From NCBI GenBank assembly GCA_005656395.1, contig SRSI01000029.1, forward strand, positions 29,834 through 93,833: DNA of 64,000 bases. Direction: 5' to 3'. The notes under the pieces were generated by a model. That model searched no databases. It worked only from the letters and a program-made list of their open reading frames with translations, and was not told the DNA's origin. The DNA is from Strongyloides papillosus (lineage: Eukaryota > Nematoda > Chromadorea > Rhabditida > Strongyloididae). Made by a program: the position numbers and the translations under genes. Numbering within the stretch: the first letter of the stretch is position 1; each line of letters opens with the position of its first letter. This document shows positions 36,144 to 48,926 of the stretch, in pieces.

Positions 36144-36740
36144 TAGATGGTTACTCTTAGGAAACAAAAAAAGCTAAAGATTTTAAAAATTTCTTCGAAT
36201 AGGATTTATGTATGTTAATTTTTTTCTTGTACAAAATTAAATATGACGGGTCAGGTTATATTTCATAAAAAAACAACAAATAATAATTTATATATTTTCA
36301 AACTATTTAATAATATTATTGTTTCATTTGTTTTTTTTTATTTCATGTATATTATTATAATATTATTATTATTATTATAAATATTAGTTAATTTTAATAA
36401 ATATCCTTTTATGATAACTTCATACATCATCATCAAATATATGGTTGCGATGACGTATTTGTATATAGAAGTATTTTAATGAATTAAAAATTTCAATGAG
36501 TGTAACATTTGTTTGGTTGATCTATCATTTTTGGAATAAATATTTTGTTCGTTAATTATGATAGTTTACCTAACAACGTAATTTTCTTGAGAGATATTTA
36601 GTTGTTGTTTATTATAACTAGTTCAATTGGATAGTAACGGAGGCGGTAGATGACCTTCTAAGATTTTATATATAAGGAAATGATTTTTAAGAGTTTCTAT
36701 CAATTTTTCTTTCTATTGAAAAAGTTGCATTAATCTAAAT
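36144..36740. other. Intergenic and promoter of small secreted peptide
   Basis: AT-rich spacer. A TATA-like TTTATATATAA near 36664-36674 lies about 70 nt upstream of the peptide gene start. No other gene. Confidence 0.5.
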
Positions 36741-36941
36741 ATGAATTCTAAAATTATCCTTCTCCTTATTGCTTGTATCATCGCTATGGTTTCTGCTCAA
36801 TTCTATGGACCAGGAATGTATGGTATGTATGGACGTGGTATGTATGGAGGTTATGGACGTGGTATGTATGGAGGTTATGGCCGTGGTATGTATGGTGGTT
36901 ATGGCCGTGGAATGTACGGAGGAATGTGGGGAAAGAAATAA
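36741..36941 (+). CDS. Small secreted Gly/Tyr/Met-rich repeat peptide
   Basis: A 66-residue single-exon product. The N-terminus (MNSKIILLLIACIIAMVSA) is a clear signal peptide with probable cleavage before QFYGPG. The mature part is a tandem array of GRGMYGGY units encoded by a near-perfect 24-nt repeat, ending in MWGKK. This layout resembles the nematode nlp-27/29-31 and caenacin family of YGG-rich peptides, which are induced in epidermis by infection or wounding and have antimicrobial activity. Gly-Arg steps could also serve as amidation/cleavage sites. The assignment is by composition and architecture only. A poly(A) signal AATAAA lies at 37029-37034. Confidence 0.75.
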   Translation: MNSKIILLLIACIIAMVSAQFYGPGMYGMYGRGMYGGYGRGMYGGYGRGMYGGYGRGMYGGMWGKK

Positions 36942-37100
36942 ATCCACCATAAAGCAAAGATAATCTTTATCTTAATTCAACATATCACTTATACTAATAT
37001 ACATTATATTTGTAAATATTTTATATAAAATAAAATTTACAAAATACAAACTTGAGGTTTATTTTTATTTATCATAATACAAAAAAGTGAACGTTAAAGT

Positions 37101-40100
37101 TTAAATAATAGATATCGGTGCACCTGCCCATTTAGATAAAAATATTTGAATATCCTGTAATTTATCAGTATTGTTTGTTTTACTTATCGTGGAAAAGGTA
37201 TCCCAATATTTTCCGATTGCTTTCATGTTAATTGACAAAATTTTTGGATTCTCTAATATAGGGTATCCTGAAATGATACACATTTCATATTTGGCAAGTG
37301 TCGGTGAGATTATGCAACCTTCAAATATACCTCTGCTATCCAATAGTAATTCTTTATCAATTTTTGTATCAACTGACACAGCTAATACCCATTCTTTGAT
37401 CTCTTCATGTTCATCTAATGGAATAAAATTTTTTTCGGGTAAGGGATATTGTGTTGGGATATCTGTACTAGCGAAAATACTATTGTCAACAATTGAGGGA
37501 TCATTATCTTCAATAGCATCTGTCACATCTAAGTACATATTTAGAAATGTAAATGCCATGTTTTCGTATGGCTTGCCATACTCCTTACATGCTATTCCGG
37601 CTTCATAGAATATTCTATCTGCTGGTAGTAAATCAATATATCTTAGAAGGGATATTTTTATTTTTAATTTTATCTCCTCAACTTCAGATGAGGTGAATTC
37701 TGATAAACTTTCACCAATACATATAAAGTGTATGCATTGTAAATATCTTACAAATAAGTTATACATACTTTCATTGTTATCAGTTTCTAATTTTTTTACT
37801 AAATTAAGCAACATATTTCTTAATGATGATATTGTATCGTACTCATAATTTTCATTGACGATACATTCAAATAACTTTCTGTAAATATTTAAATTCTCCT
37901 TATTACTTGATGCACCATATGTTTCAAATGCTTTAATAGATTCTTTGTACATGTTATCTTTTAACAATTCCCCAACATACATAGCAACATACTTATCAAC
38001 TAGTGGTTGGTGGTTTTGTTTTACAGCAATATCTAATGCCTTGGTCCATTGATTTTTTTGTATTAACAAGTCAATTCCACTGATTACATCAATACTTATT
38101 AATTCATTGATATTACCAGCATTTGCAAGGTACTTTTTGTACTCCCCTTCAACGTATTCAGTCATATCAGGTACCAATTCAGTTGCAATTCTCTTGGCCT
38201 TTGAATATTCTTTACCTTTTATTAATGCTTCAATAGCTTCTTTTGGTTTATTCCATAATAAATAAATTTCGCCTTCATCAAGATATAAACCATAAATGTC
38301 TAATTGTTTAACAATTTCACTTAAAATACTATTTCTATTGGAGGTTGTGATAAACTTCAATGTTATATCAGCGGCTTTCTTCAAAGCCGTAACAATAATT
38401 TCTTCATTCTCCGTTATCGGTGGTTTAATTTTTAACAAAGTATTAACAGCACTAAGGTAATCCTCATTAACTTCAAAATCTTTTGCCTGTGCAACATAAC
38501 TAGCAACACCTTTACCACCACTTTTTAATTGTACATTATCATACTCTTTTTGTATATCATTTAATTGTAGTGGTAAATAATCACTAGCTATCCTTAACGC
38601 ATCCTCCCACATATTATTTTCCTTGTAATAATTTAATATCATTTCCGGCTTATCAGCTCGTAATAAGTATGTTTCTGCTTTTGAGTAATCTTTATTTCTT
38701 ACAGCTAACCTTGCTTGACCAATATAAATTTCATTTAACATATCTGTGACGTATTCTTTTGCAATCCTTTCAGCATCATCTAACATATGATTATTTATGT
38801 ACATATTAACTGCTTCACGGGCCCCTCCACCCATGATGTAATTTCTCTCAGCCTCCTTTAAATTATTTTCTTCCTCCAAATGTTCAGCTAATTTTTTATA
38901 AACCATAGGAAGTTTATCTTTACTACCGATTTTGGCCATATCAAAAGCAAAGTTAAAATCATTGTTTTGGCAGGCGATAGTGATAACTTCATCGAGGATG
39001 TTGTATTTTTGTAGTAGTTTTACACCAGAATCACCACCCAGTGATTTGGCCCATAAATATATAACATTCCTACCAGCATTTTCACCACCTTCTTGTTTAG
39101 CTATCCTATGAGCATCAGACCATTCCCCAACTTCCATATACATATCAACACAACTTTTCCAATCACCACTTATTAAGTATTGTTCCTCAGCTGATTTGTA
39201 ATCACCATTCCTTTCAAATTCTTCGGCAAGCCTTTTTCTAGTCTCTATAACATATTCTGGATGGTATTTTTCAACTAATAACATCATTTCCGTAATTTTA
39301 TTAGCATGTCTGTACATGGCAATAGCTTTTTTAGGTTCACCCATACTGATGTACAACTCTTCGGCATCTTTAAATTTACCCATCATCTCGAGTTTCTCAG
39401 CTTTTTCGAGGTATAATTTTTGGGCATCTGTATCATCCATGATTTCTGTAGCAAGTCTATGTGCCTCGGCCCATTGGGATTTTCTGTTGTACATATTTAA
39501 CGCTTCCTCAGGTTTTTTGGCATCAATATAATATTTTTCCGCTTCATCATAATTACCTTTCTCCTCGAAATATTCACCGATTTTAAAGAAATAATCATAA
39601 TTATCTGGATTAGGTTCCATAACACTGATAATTTGTATAGCCTTATCGTAATCTTTTCCTTTAATGGAACTATCAACAGCTTTAATCATTTCACCAGCTT
39701 CTAAGTAATGTGATACACTTTCTTCATATGAGCCATTTCTAACTAACCAATCACCCCATTTCTCTTCTAAATCAACAACCTCCTCTGGATAATGTTTTCT
39801 GGCCAGAGAGATTGCTTTATTATAACAATTACCCTTTTTATAACCCTCCATACTCTTATCATACATCTCAAGTCTCTCATAAATTTCCCCAATCTTCTCA
39901 TAATTATCACTCTTCTGTAATGCTTGTATAATTCTATCAACTAAAATTTCATCTCTAATTAATTTATCATTCTCTAAAAGTACACGAGCCGCTTTAGCTG
40001 ATGCTGAACCTTTCAAGTATAGGTCAATAGCACCATGCAAGTCACCATCCTTCTCCTTACATTCACCTGCCTTTTGATCTTGACCGGTATCAAAAAGATA

Positions 40101-42391
40101 CTTATAATATTCTTGTTGTAAAGCACCGATTTTTGTATAATTCCATCCTTTACCTAATGTTATGGCCTCATCCCATTTATGGAGATTTTTGTACATATTA
40201 ATTGCTTCATCTAGATTGTTGTTTTTTATATAATATTTTTCTGCTTCTTTGTAATTACCGTTTAGTAGTGATAATTTTGCTTTAACTTTATAATCATCAA
40301 ACTTATCGGGGCTCTCCTCGATGTCATTTAGTATTTCATGTATAAAAGCAACTTTACAATAATTTTTCATTGCTGCAAATGATCTACTGGCTACATGTAG
40401 TCTCTCCTCCTGTATTGCAACTGTTCCTAATTGCCTCCACATGGGTAACATTTCAATACTATGAGTATAATCATTATTTTCAAGAAAATTGACAGCTTTA
40501 CTAAGATTTAAATCATCCATACTGGTACCAAATTCGATAAGTGTGTTATCTAATTCATATGATACTTTACTATTCCCTTCAATAACAATAACTTCAGTTT
40601 TCTTATCATCTCTATAAACATCTTGAACATCACCTTTTATAGGTACCAAAGTAACTTGGTCAGGTTGATCAGTAGAATACCATATACATAAATTCTCATT
40701 TGACTGACCAACAACAACATCACTCCCAGGAACCCATTGTATATAACTACAAAAATTGATAAGACTTGTCAATCGCTTCTCATCAATTTCATATAGTTGT
40801 ACACGAGATCTTACATCACGAAATAGTAATTTATTTCCTGTCTCATTTAACTCCAACCAATCTATGTGAGTTGGGTGATTAATATGTGCTATTTGGGTGT
40901 TATTTAGTAAATCCATTACATGTATATTATTGTAATCCACTAAATATGCTATCCTTTTTCTGTCACCATATACTTTTGATATCCTTTCATTGAGGCGGAT
41001 ACTTAGTAGATGGGGATTAATTATTTCTGTTCTTATCCATCCTATTATATCATCTATACCATACTCAACAATACTTATTTCACCGGCATTAACTATCATG
41101 CAACAGTTCTCTGAGTCCATGATAAATTTTTCATTACCACCCGAATTCCACATAACCTCTGAGGTTAGTTCTTTTTCCATATTTGATAATATTAGTGAAT
41201 TTGTTGTGTATGCTACGACAAATTTATTTGTCCTCCCCATAATTCTAATATCTCTTATATTATATCCTTTATTACTCCTTATACTAATACTATTACCATA
41301 TTCAGAAACGGTATCTTTAATAACGATTTGTGATGGTGATACATACGTGACTTCAAATTGATTTTTTAGTAATATTTTCTTCAAACTACAATCAATAGCA
41401 ATAACAGCACCGCACAGAGAACCAACAACAATCGTTGAACCATCAGGTTTCCATGATAATGAGGTTATTGTGTATAAATTTTTGATGTCAAGTATATTTC
41501 CCTCATCCCATGCACCTCTCCTTTGATTCCATATCATAAGTCTAAGCCTATTAAAACTCCCAAAGACAGCATTAGTTCCAGTTGGATCAACAACCCCAAC
41601 AACATACTCTTTTTCTGATGGGTCTTTAGTATAGTCAAAAGTTTGTAATAACCTTCCACTTTCTGTGTAACTGATAATTCTTTGATCACATCCACTAGCT
41701 AGGATACCAAAATTAGTATATATCAAAGCATAGGGTGTAGTTAGGTGTGTACAAATTTTTTGTTGACTTTTAGTATCAAAGTGATATACAATAATACTAC
41801 CATCGATATGACCACTACAAAAAGATCTTTTTGTGGGGTGTTTGGCGAGTGAGACAACTGCCTGATCAGTCTTGTAGACGGTGGATATTTTATTTGAGTG
41901 ACAGGAAGCGAATCTTACTTTGCCATCCATCAATCCAACGACTAGTCTGTTGTCCTCGGGCCATATTAAACAAGATACTGTGGAGGATTGCTGAAATTTA
42001 TTAGATATAACTTTCTTTTCATCCCAGTTTTTTCCTAATTTATAGATGAAGACTATATTGTCGGATTGGCCAACTGCTAGTTTTAATGAGTCTGGTGAGA
42101 ATGTTATGGCTGTGATGGCGAAACTGTTTTTGCCGTATTTTGATTCTATTGGTTTTGCGTGGAAACGGTCTTTCTGTTCACGGGTCGCATCGAAGAGGTA
42201 TATGTTTCTGTCTTTTGTGGCTACAGCTAGTTTTTTGTTATTTAGTGACCATGATATTGATGGTATTTTTGCTGAGGTTAACTATAAAATATAATAAATA
42301 ATGGTTGTCACATTTAACTACATTTATTTTAATCTATGAAGTTTTTACTAACCTGACTGTCAATAATCGTATCTAAAAAACGTAATTTCAT
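37101..42391 (-). CDS. osm-1: Intraflagellar transport protein IFT172
   Basis: Minus strand: exon 1 42391-42353 (13 codons, MKLRFLDTIIDSQ), a 71-nt intron (42282-42352), exon 2 42281-37101. The product has 1739 residues, close to the usual IFT172 length. The N-terminal WD40 part begins SAKIPSISWSLNNKKLAVAT and includes the family block KKVISNKFQQSSTVSCLIWP. The remainder is a long alpha-solenoid of TPR-like repeats (for example YEKIGEIYERLEMYDKSMEG, NYDEAEKYYIDAKKPEEALN). IFT172 is the largest subunit of IFT complex B and acts at the ciliary tip in anterograde-to-retrograde turnaround; in C. elegans it is OSM-1 and is needed for sensory cilia. The gene converges on the small peptide gene with 159 nt between stops. 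Confidence 0.95.
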
Positions 42392-42531
42392 ATTCCAAAA
42401 ACAAATAAATAAAAAAGTAAAGTGTAAATAATATTTAAAATTTGAATAAAGCTATTATTTATTGTATAAAAGTTTGATTTGCATTATTTTTATGTGTAAC
42501 TTTATACTTGAAAGAAACTTTAATTTGTTAT

Positions 42532-42545
42532 ATCACCATGACAAC
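42532..42545. promoter_or_regulatory. X-box (RFX/DAF-19 site) upstream of IFT172
   Basis: ATCACCATGACAAC matches the nematode X-box consensus RYYNYYATRRNRAC at all 14 positions and lies 141 nt upstream of the IFT172 ATG, the usual distance range. DAF-19 drives IFT genes through such sites in C. elegans. Binding here is inferred. Confidence 0.65.
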
Positions 42546-43782
42546 CATGTAATTGTGTTGGAGTAAATTTTTAAATATCTTATTAATGAAGTTTTACTTT
42601 AATAATAACTTTTTAAGATTTATTTATATAATAATGGAGAGATAGATAATCGGATTTGAGGTAGAAAAATAATCCAAGGCTAAAACAATAGCTTACTCAA
42701 GTACCTCAGATACCTCATTAATTATAGGGAATTAAGTTTAAATTTGCCCATAATTTCCATCTTTAAATCGGAGTCATAAACAACAAGTAATTGACACATA
42801 AATGATATCTAATATAGTAGTGGATAATTTTGTATGATACTACAGGTGTTCATAATACATATAACAATTGTTGATCTGATATATCCTCATATATTATATA
42901 CATATATCTTCAATATTTAAAATATCCCTTTTAAACTACTACTCCTTTGCACTATTATTTTTAATATATGCCGCTTCTCACATTCAATAAAAGAACATTT
43001 AAAGAATTAAAATGTGAAGTCAAAAAAAATTTATTAAACTTTGTTGTTGGTAATAATATATATCAAAAGTATTGCTTTGATCTTTTAAATATCATTTACC
43101 CCCATTTAGATGTAATATTTTTTTGTTCAATTATCTTTTTTTGTACATCCTATTCATATAATTTAATGCGTATAAGAAATCTTACATATGCTGTTTAATA
43201 AAAAAAAATACAAAGGCAATGTGGGGAGAGAAAACCATTTTAGATTAATTTCAATTAACCTCCTACTATTATTGTAATGATTTAATGCATATTTCAATAA
43301 AAACAATTAAATTCATTTATCTCTAATGATTTTATATCACTATACTTTAATATTATTTAATTTAACCCATCTCTACCAAGCCAATTTTATTATCATATCT
43401 TTTAAATATTCACCATTGTTTGAATTTTCTTTTTCTTTTAAAGTAAAAAGACTTAACAATTAGAAAAAAAATACAATGATATAGGATGATGCTTCCATAT
43501 ATATATAATGTGACATAAACATTATATATAAAAGTATTTATGTTTAACATAATACTTGTAGTAATGAAATTGTTGGAGATGAAAAAAAGTGATTCTTTTT
43601 TAAAACAATAGTATTGAATTAATATTTATTGTCTAAAGTATTTTAATGATTCATCTCCAACTGTTTTGATGACGTATTGTAACTTTTTATTTAACTTATT
43701 TTAACGTTTTTATTTTATAGTCTTAAAGTTTTTTTATAGAAGTAAAAATTAGAAATATAACATTTTTGGGAATGTTAAGAAG
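42546..43782. other. Intergenic, upstream of divergent IFT172 and kinase-like genes
   Basis: AT-rich. A 76-codon open frame at 42968-43198 is Phe/Tyr/Ile-rich and shows no family feature. No RNA gene recognised. Confidence 0.5.
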
Positions 43783-44942
43783 ATGGAGGAATTGGTAGAA
43801 AAAATCAAGGAAAGTATTAGGAGAGAGAGACTCTGTGATGATGTCAAAGAATTACAATGGAAAAGTCTAGATTTAAATTTGGACAATTGTTTGAATAGAA
43901 TTTACTTCTCCTCTGTATGTTTTATTCTCTCTTTTTTAATAACTGTTATTAAAATATTTTTTAGAAAACTATTGGTAAAAGGTATTTAGTGTATTTAACA
44001 AGGAACATTGATTATGATAAGGAGAAACCCGAACAAATAGAGTTAGCCGCAATTGGAGCAGTCTACAATATGCGGTATATTTTCCACCTTCTGGAGGCAA
44101 AAAGAAAGAGACTAAAGATAAGTTACGGTTCAGGACACGGTTTATTTTCATATCAAGACAATGATATTCATGTAGACTGCCTTTGTATAGAATCATCAAA
44201 TTTATTACCATTAAACGATATAACAAATACATTGGATGTTGAACAGGTATTAAATGTTGCAAGGTATATTGCTAAATTTCAAGTGTCTTCTATGCGTTGG
44301 ATTGGTGAAAAATCAAAGAAATACATTATATTCAATAATAAATATTTATTAACATTTCTGAATGACCAATTAATTAACTACCAACCAACATATATTGAGT
44401 CACTGGAAAAGTATATGAGGAAGTATTTTAAGAATCCGAACAAGATGATCAGACAAGTTAAATATTACCTTAAGCCATATACAACTTTTGATAAATTGGA
44501 AGTTAAAAAATATTCCAATTTACTTCCAACAGTTATATCTCACTCATTTTTATGTCCAGAAGTTATTAATTTCAAGGATAGTAATATGAATGATGGTATT
44601 GAAATTAAAAATTGGCATTATACAACATTTATGCCTGTTGGTTATGATGTTATATCTTTGATCATCAATTCATTGGATAGCAAAACAAGAATAGAAAGAT
44701 ATAAATATATACTAATGTCTTATTATGAAGTTTTTGTGAAGTACACCACAGAATATTTTGAATTTAGACATTTATTGGAATATTACAAAGATTCTTTAAA
44801 ATATATCCTTTTTAGAAATTTACACAAATTACTAACTATATTATCAAGTGATGATGTAAGCTTTGAGGATAAAAAAGTTATTGCTCAAAGATGGGAAGAT
44901 GCTCTTGATGAAGCTTATTATAACGAATATTATGAACTATAA
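43783..44942 (+). CDS. Divergent CHK/EcKinase-like protein (DUF1679 type), probably inactive
   Basis: Exons 43783-43914 and 43965-44942 (50-nt intron) encode 369 residues. The C-terminal half follows the CHK-kinase-like pattern of the aminoglycoside-phosphotransferase fold: a block at VISHSFLCPEVINF sits where active members have HGDLWxxN, then IKNWHYTTFMPVGYDVISLI sits where they have IDWQ...DL, followed by a helix ending ILMSYYEVF. The catalytic Asp of HGD is replaced by Ser, and the metal-binding Asp before Trp by Asn, so phosphotransfer is unlikely. Many nematode members of this family are of unknown function. The identification is from motif order only. Confidence 0.6.
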
Positions 44943-45216
44943 TTATACTATGTTATGTTATTATATATTATTATTATTATTAAGTGTTTTTTTGCCTTGG
45001 AAAAAACATTATTTTGTTATATAGATATTTAGCAGTAAAAATAATCATTATCTCGATTTTCATTTTTAACTAAGTTTTTTATCACGACATTTTGTTTACC
45101 TATGTGGAATGATATTACTCCCAAGTAGTACAAACTAAATTTTTATGATCATTTTTGAAGTATGATCAATCTATAATTAGTTTATATTTTATAGGGTAGA
45201 AAATTTATAAATAACT

Positions 45217-45712
45217 ATGAGTGGCGTTGGAGGAAGAGTAATTAGAGCTGGAGGTGAAGTATCTACAAAATTGGTAGCTCCAGTTGTATCTTCAAGCAAG
45301 GAAGAAGCACGCAGAAATGTATTAAAAGTCTACAAAGAAGTGTATGAATATTTATTGTTTTTTATTATTTTTTAAAATACTTTTTAGTCAACGTATAGCC
45401 CCAAATTTTTGGTTCGAGTATGACCTTAAGGATACACCACTTTCAGTTTTCCGTGAAATTCTTAAGAATCAATTTTTGAAGAATAAACATATTCAAGACA
45501 TTAGAGTTATTGACCGTAAAGTTGCTGAATGTAAAGTGGTAAGTTTTTTCAATTTCTTAAGTCAAAGAATTAAATATTCTTAATTTTAGGATTTAGAAAA
45601 TATCAAGTATTACTTCTACAATCCAGATCACGTCAGAAATATGCTTTTCCGTGAAAACTTAGATGCAAAACCAGCCGACTTTTTGTCCAAATTTTTGTCA
45701 GGAAAAAATTGA
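45217..45712 (+). CDS. nuo-3: NADH dehydrogenase 1 alpha subcomplex subunit 6 (NDUFA6/B14, LYR family)
   Basis: Three exons (45217-45341, 45388-45538, 45590-45712) with 46- and 51-nt introns encode 132 residues. The order of blocks is that of NDUFA6: a short N-terminus, a LYR-like helix start (VLKVYKEVQRIAP), FREILKNQFLKNKHIQDIRV, and the C-terminal ADFLSKFLSG. NDUFA6 is an accessory subunit of mitochondrial complex I that binds the acyl carrier protein through its LYR helix. A TTTTATAG acceptor 22 nt before the ATG may be a spliced-leader site. The gene lies 274 nt after the kinase-like gene on the same strand, so an operon is possible but not shown. Confidence 0.88.
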
Positions 45713-46531
45713 ATGAAATAAACTATCAATTTTCTTAAGTACTTGATGTTTATAGATAAATTTTTTAATCTTTTTTCTAAAATAGGAAAATAAAGGATGA
45801 TTTAAAAGAGTTTAATTGTTTTAGATTCCATAGATTCACATTAATAGCTTAAGTATTCACATATGGTTTAAAATGTTAGATGTAATCCTAATTTTTTTAT
45901 GTGAAAAATTTAGCAAAATGGATGTACTTTAAAATTTTTGTCCTTTGTTATCAGATTTTGGGAATTTTCTATTTTACAAGATATTTTTATACTATAATGG
46001 AAGTAGTATTTTGAGTATTTGTCATGGGAAATTTTTTAATATATTTTGATATCTTATTGGATTTTTATTAATAATAATTTAAAAAATATTCTAAAAATAC
46101 ATTTAATTAAAGATATCCCCCTTTATTCCTTGAAGTGATGTATAAAGTTAGGGAACAAAAGAATATTCTTAGTTAATTTTTATTTTTTCTTACAAAACTT
46201 ATGATATGAAATTATTACGATGTTATTTTTTATTAAACCTCTACCATTTCTTAAACTTTTTAAATAAATATTAAAGTTTAAGTTATGACAAAAGGTTAGA
46301 AATAACCTTTTATTTATAGTAAACTTTCATGACTAGAAATATGTAAATATTTATGAATTATATAATAAAATTTTTTACAAAACAACATATAAAATCAAGT
46401 TTAAGAATGTCGTAAAAAACATGATTATTTTGCTATAGGATATGTTTTATTGCCATTTTTTCTATTCTGTCTTATCAATAGACTTTTAATGTAATTCATT
46501 AAAATTTTCTTGAATTACTAATTTTTTGTAC
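45713..46531. other. Intergenic, upstream region of aspartic protease 1
   Basis: AT-rich. From about 46200 onward the sequence is repeated before the other two aspartic protease copies (for example AACATGATTATTT, CTTATCAATA), marking the duplicated unit. No gene. Confidence 0.6.
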
Positions 46532-46537
46532 TATAAA
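46532..46537 (+). promoter_or_regulatory. TATA box, aspartic protease 1
   Basis: TATAAA lies 56-51 nt before the ATG within the segment TGTACTATAAAGAAAACAAA. The same segment precedes the other two copies (48871 and 51160). Confidence 0.55.
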
Positions 46538-46587
46538 GAAAACAAATCTGATGTTTTTTCTAATTAATTTGTATTTTTCTTATTCAA

Positions 46588-47989
46588 ATGTTATTACTAT
46601 TTTTCTCGACTTTTACATTTTTTATATACAATTATGGAGAAGAAGTTTATGAATTCGAGACATACAGAGTTGAATCTGTAAGAGAAAGACTTATTCGAGA
46701 AGGTAAATTGGAGGAATTTATGAAGGAACTTGAAAATACTACAGAGGAACCTAAAAGTGAAAACGAAACTCAAACAGAATATTATGCTAGGAGGAGAAAA
46801 AAAGTTGTAGTTCAAAATCTTTTTAGTTTTTTCGATGTACAATATCTGGGAAATATCTCAATAGGAACACCTGGTCAGAAATTCCGTGTTGTTCTCGGTA
46901 ACTATAATTATTGAAAATTTTTATTATGTTTTTACAGATACAGGATCGTCAAATTTTTGGGTTGTTGATAAATCATGTTTAAAAAGAAAAATTAAAAATA
47001 ATCCGTGTGTAGGGAAAAATGCTTTTAATTCAAGAAGATCATTAACTTATAAAAATAAACGTAGAAAGTTTCAAGTACGTTACGTAAATAATTTTGCCAG
47101 TGGAAATATTGGTGAGGATACCTTACAAATCTTAGGGAGAAAAAGAACAAGAATAAAAATGAAAAAAATTGAATTTGGGCAAGCTAACTTTATATCTCAA
47201 TCTGCTGCACTTTCTCCATTTGAAGGTATTATGGGGTTAGCTTTTAGACCAATAGCAAATGATAATATGACTCCACCATTAATTTCCGCCATGCATAGAA
47301 AAATTCTAGCGAAACCTCTTTTTTGTGTTCATTTAAGGGCAATTCGTGGTGCATTAAGTATTTTTGGTGGTAAGTTTACTTATGGTGACGTGAATAAAGA
47401 CCATTGTGGACCGGTTATTGGTTATCAAAAAATATCAAAAGCATCTTATTGGCAATTTACAGTTAGATCAGTATCAATGAATAAATTAAAATTTACTCAC
47501 GGATTTCAGGCAATTGCTGATACAGGTGTGTTTTGATAAAAGATTTGTTTATTTAATTATTTTAAGGTACTTCATTTGTTGGGGCTCCCCCTGCTATAGT
47601 GGAGCGTATCGCTAATATGTTAAAAGGTCAATTCATACCTCAATATGGATTATATTTCGGTAAATTTTTTAATAAAAAAATATCTAATAAATTAACACTA
47701 ATTTTTAACATTAAACCATATTTATTATTTACGTTTAAAAATATATTTTTTAGTTGATTGCTCCATCAAAAACAATGGATTAAATATTAAACTTTTTAAA
47801 TTAAATATTAAAATAAAAAGAAAACATATCATAACAAAATATAGAAATTTATGTAGATTAAATATATTCCCACATGTTACGGGTGGTTATAGTCCTGCAT
47901 TTATCTTTGGTGATCCACTTCATCAAAGTAATTGTGTCATATATGATATCGGAAACAAAAGAATTGGATTTGCACAACCTAAACGTTAA
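46588..47989 (+). CDS. Pepsin-like aspartic protease 1 (A1 family)
   Basis: Four exons (46588-46897, 46938-47525, 47567-47659, 47754-47989; introns 40, 41 and 94 nt) encode 408 residues. A hydrophobic signal peptide is followed by a charged propeptide that ends in a basic run (YYARRRKKVVVQN). The enzyme part has SFFDVQYLGNISIGTPGQKF, the first catalytic motif rebuilt across intron 1 (VVLDTGSSNFWVVD), and the second rebuilt across intron 2 (ADTGTSFVGAPPA). The flap Tyr is kept (VRYVNNFASGN), but the usual YGTG after it is replaced. The terminus ends VIYDIGNKRIGFAQPKR. It is likely a secreted digestive or host-interacting protease, intact and probably active. Confidence 0.9.
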
Positions 47990-48926
47990 TCTAAAAATTG
48001 AAAAGCAAATATTACAAACATTTTTTTTATATTTAATGTATAACTTTAGATTTTAAGCAATGAAAGTTTAATATAAAATAAAATTGTAACTATAGGATTA
48101 TTAAATAATACTATATAACAAGTTATCCTGGAGACTCAGGAGAGAGCCTTCAGGAAGGTATCTAAAAGGTATATTGCACTCAAGTTATAAGATGTCAATT
48201 TTTTGTATGTAGTATAAATGAGTACAATATTGAGTGTAAAATTTAAAAGTATATTGCTATCAAACATTATATATTATTAATATGTGATTGGTCATGAATG
48301 ATTGTAAAACTGTACTAACTGCTCCTTTTATAATTAATTGTCCATAAATATTTGTCATGTCTTTAGATATTTTGAAATCCAACTAGATTTTTATTGATAA
48401 TATTTTAAAAAATATTTTATAAATATACTTACAGGAATATATTTCCTCTTATGTTTTCAAGCGATATATAAAGTTAGAGAACAAATAAACATTCTCAATT
48501 AATTTTTATTTTTATCTAAAAAAAATTGTGATATAAATTATTGAGATATTATATTTTATTATATATATATTTTATTAAATGTTTATCATTTTATATTCTT
48601 TTTAAATAAAATCGAAATTTAAGTTACGGCAAATTTTTAAAAATGATTTTTTCTCAGTGAGAGACCTCCATGAATGGAAATAATAAATTATTATGAATTA
48701 TATCATAAAATTGTTGCAAAATAATATACAAAATCATGTTTAAAACTTTTGTAAAAACATGATTATTTCGCTAAAGGATATTTTTAATTTACATTGTTTT
48801 TTATTATGCCTTAACAATAAACTTTCAATTAAATCTACTAAAATTATTCCAAATGAATAATTTGTTGTATTATAAATAAGGCAAATCTGTTATTTTTTCT
48901 AATTAACTTGTATTTTTTTTATTCTA
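47990..48926. other. Spacer between aspartic protease copies 1 and 2
   Basis: Non-coding. It includes the duplicated upstream region of copy 2 with TATAAATA at 48871. No gene. Confidence 0.6.

Noticed and set aside
36337..36395. TAT/ATT trinucleotide tract as a possible structured RNA
   Set aside because: Simple AT repeat of the kind common across the window.
42968..43198. 76-codon open frame upstream of the kinase-like gene
   Set aside because: Hydrophobic AT-rich composition, no family features, no conserved start context.
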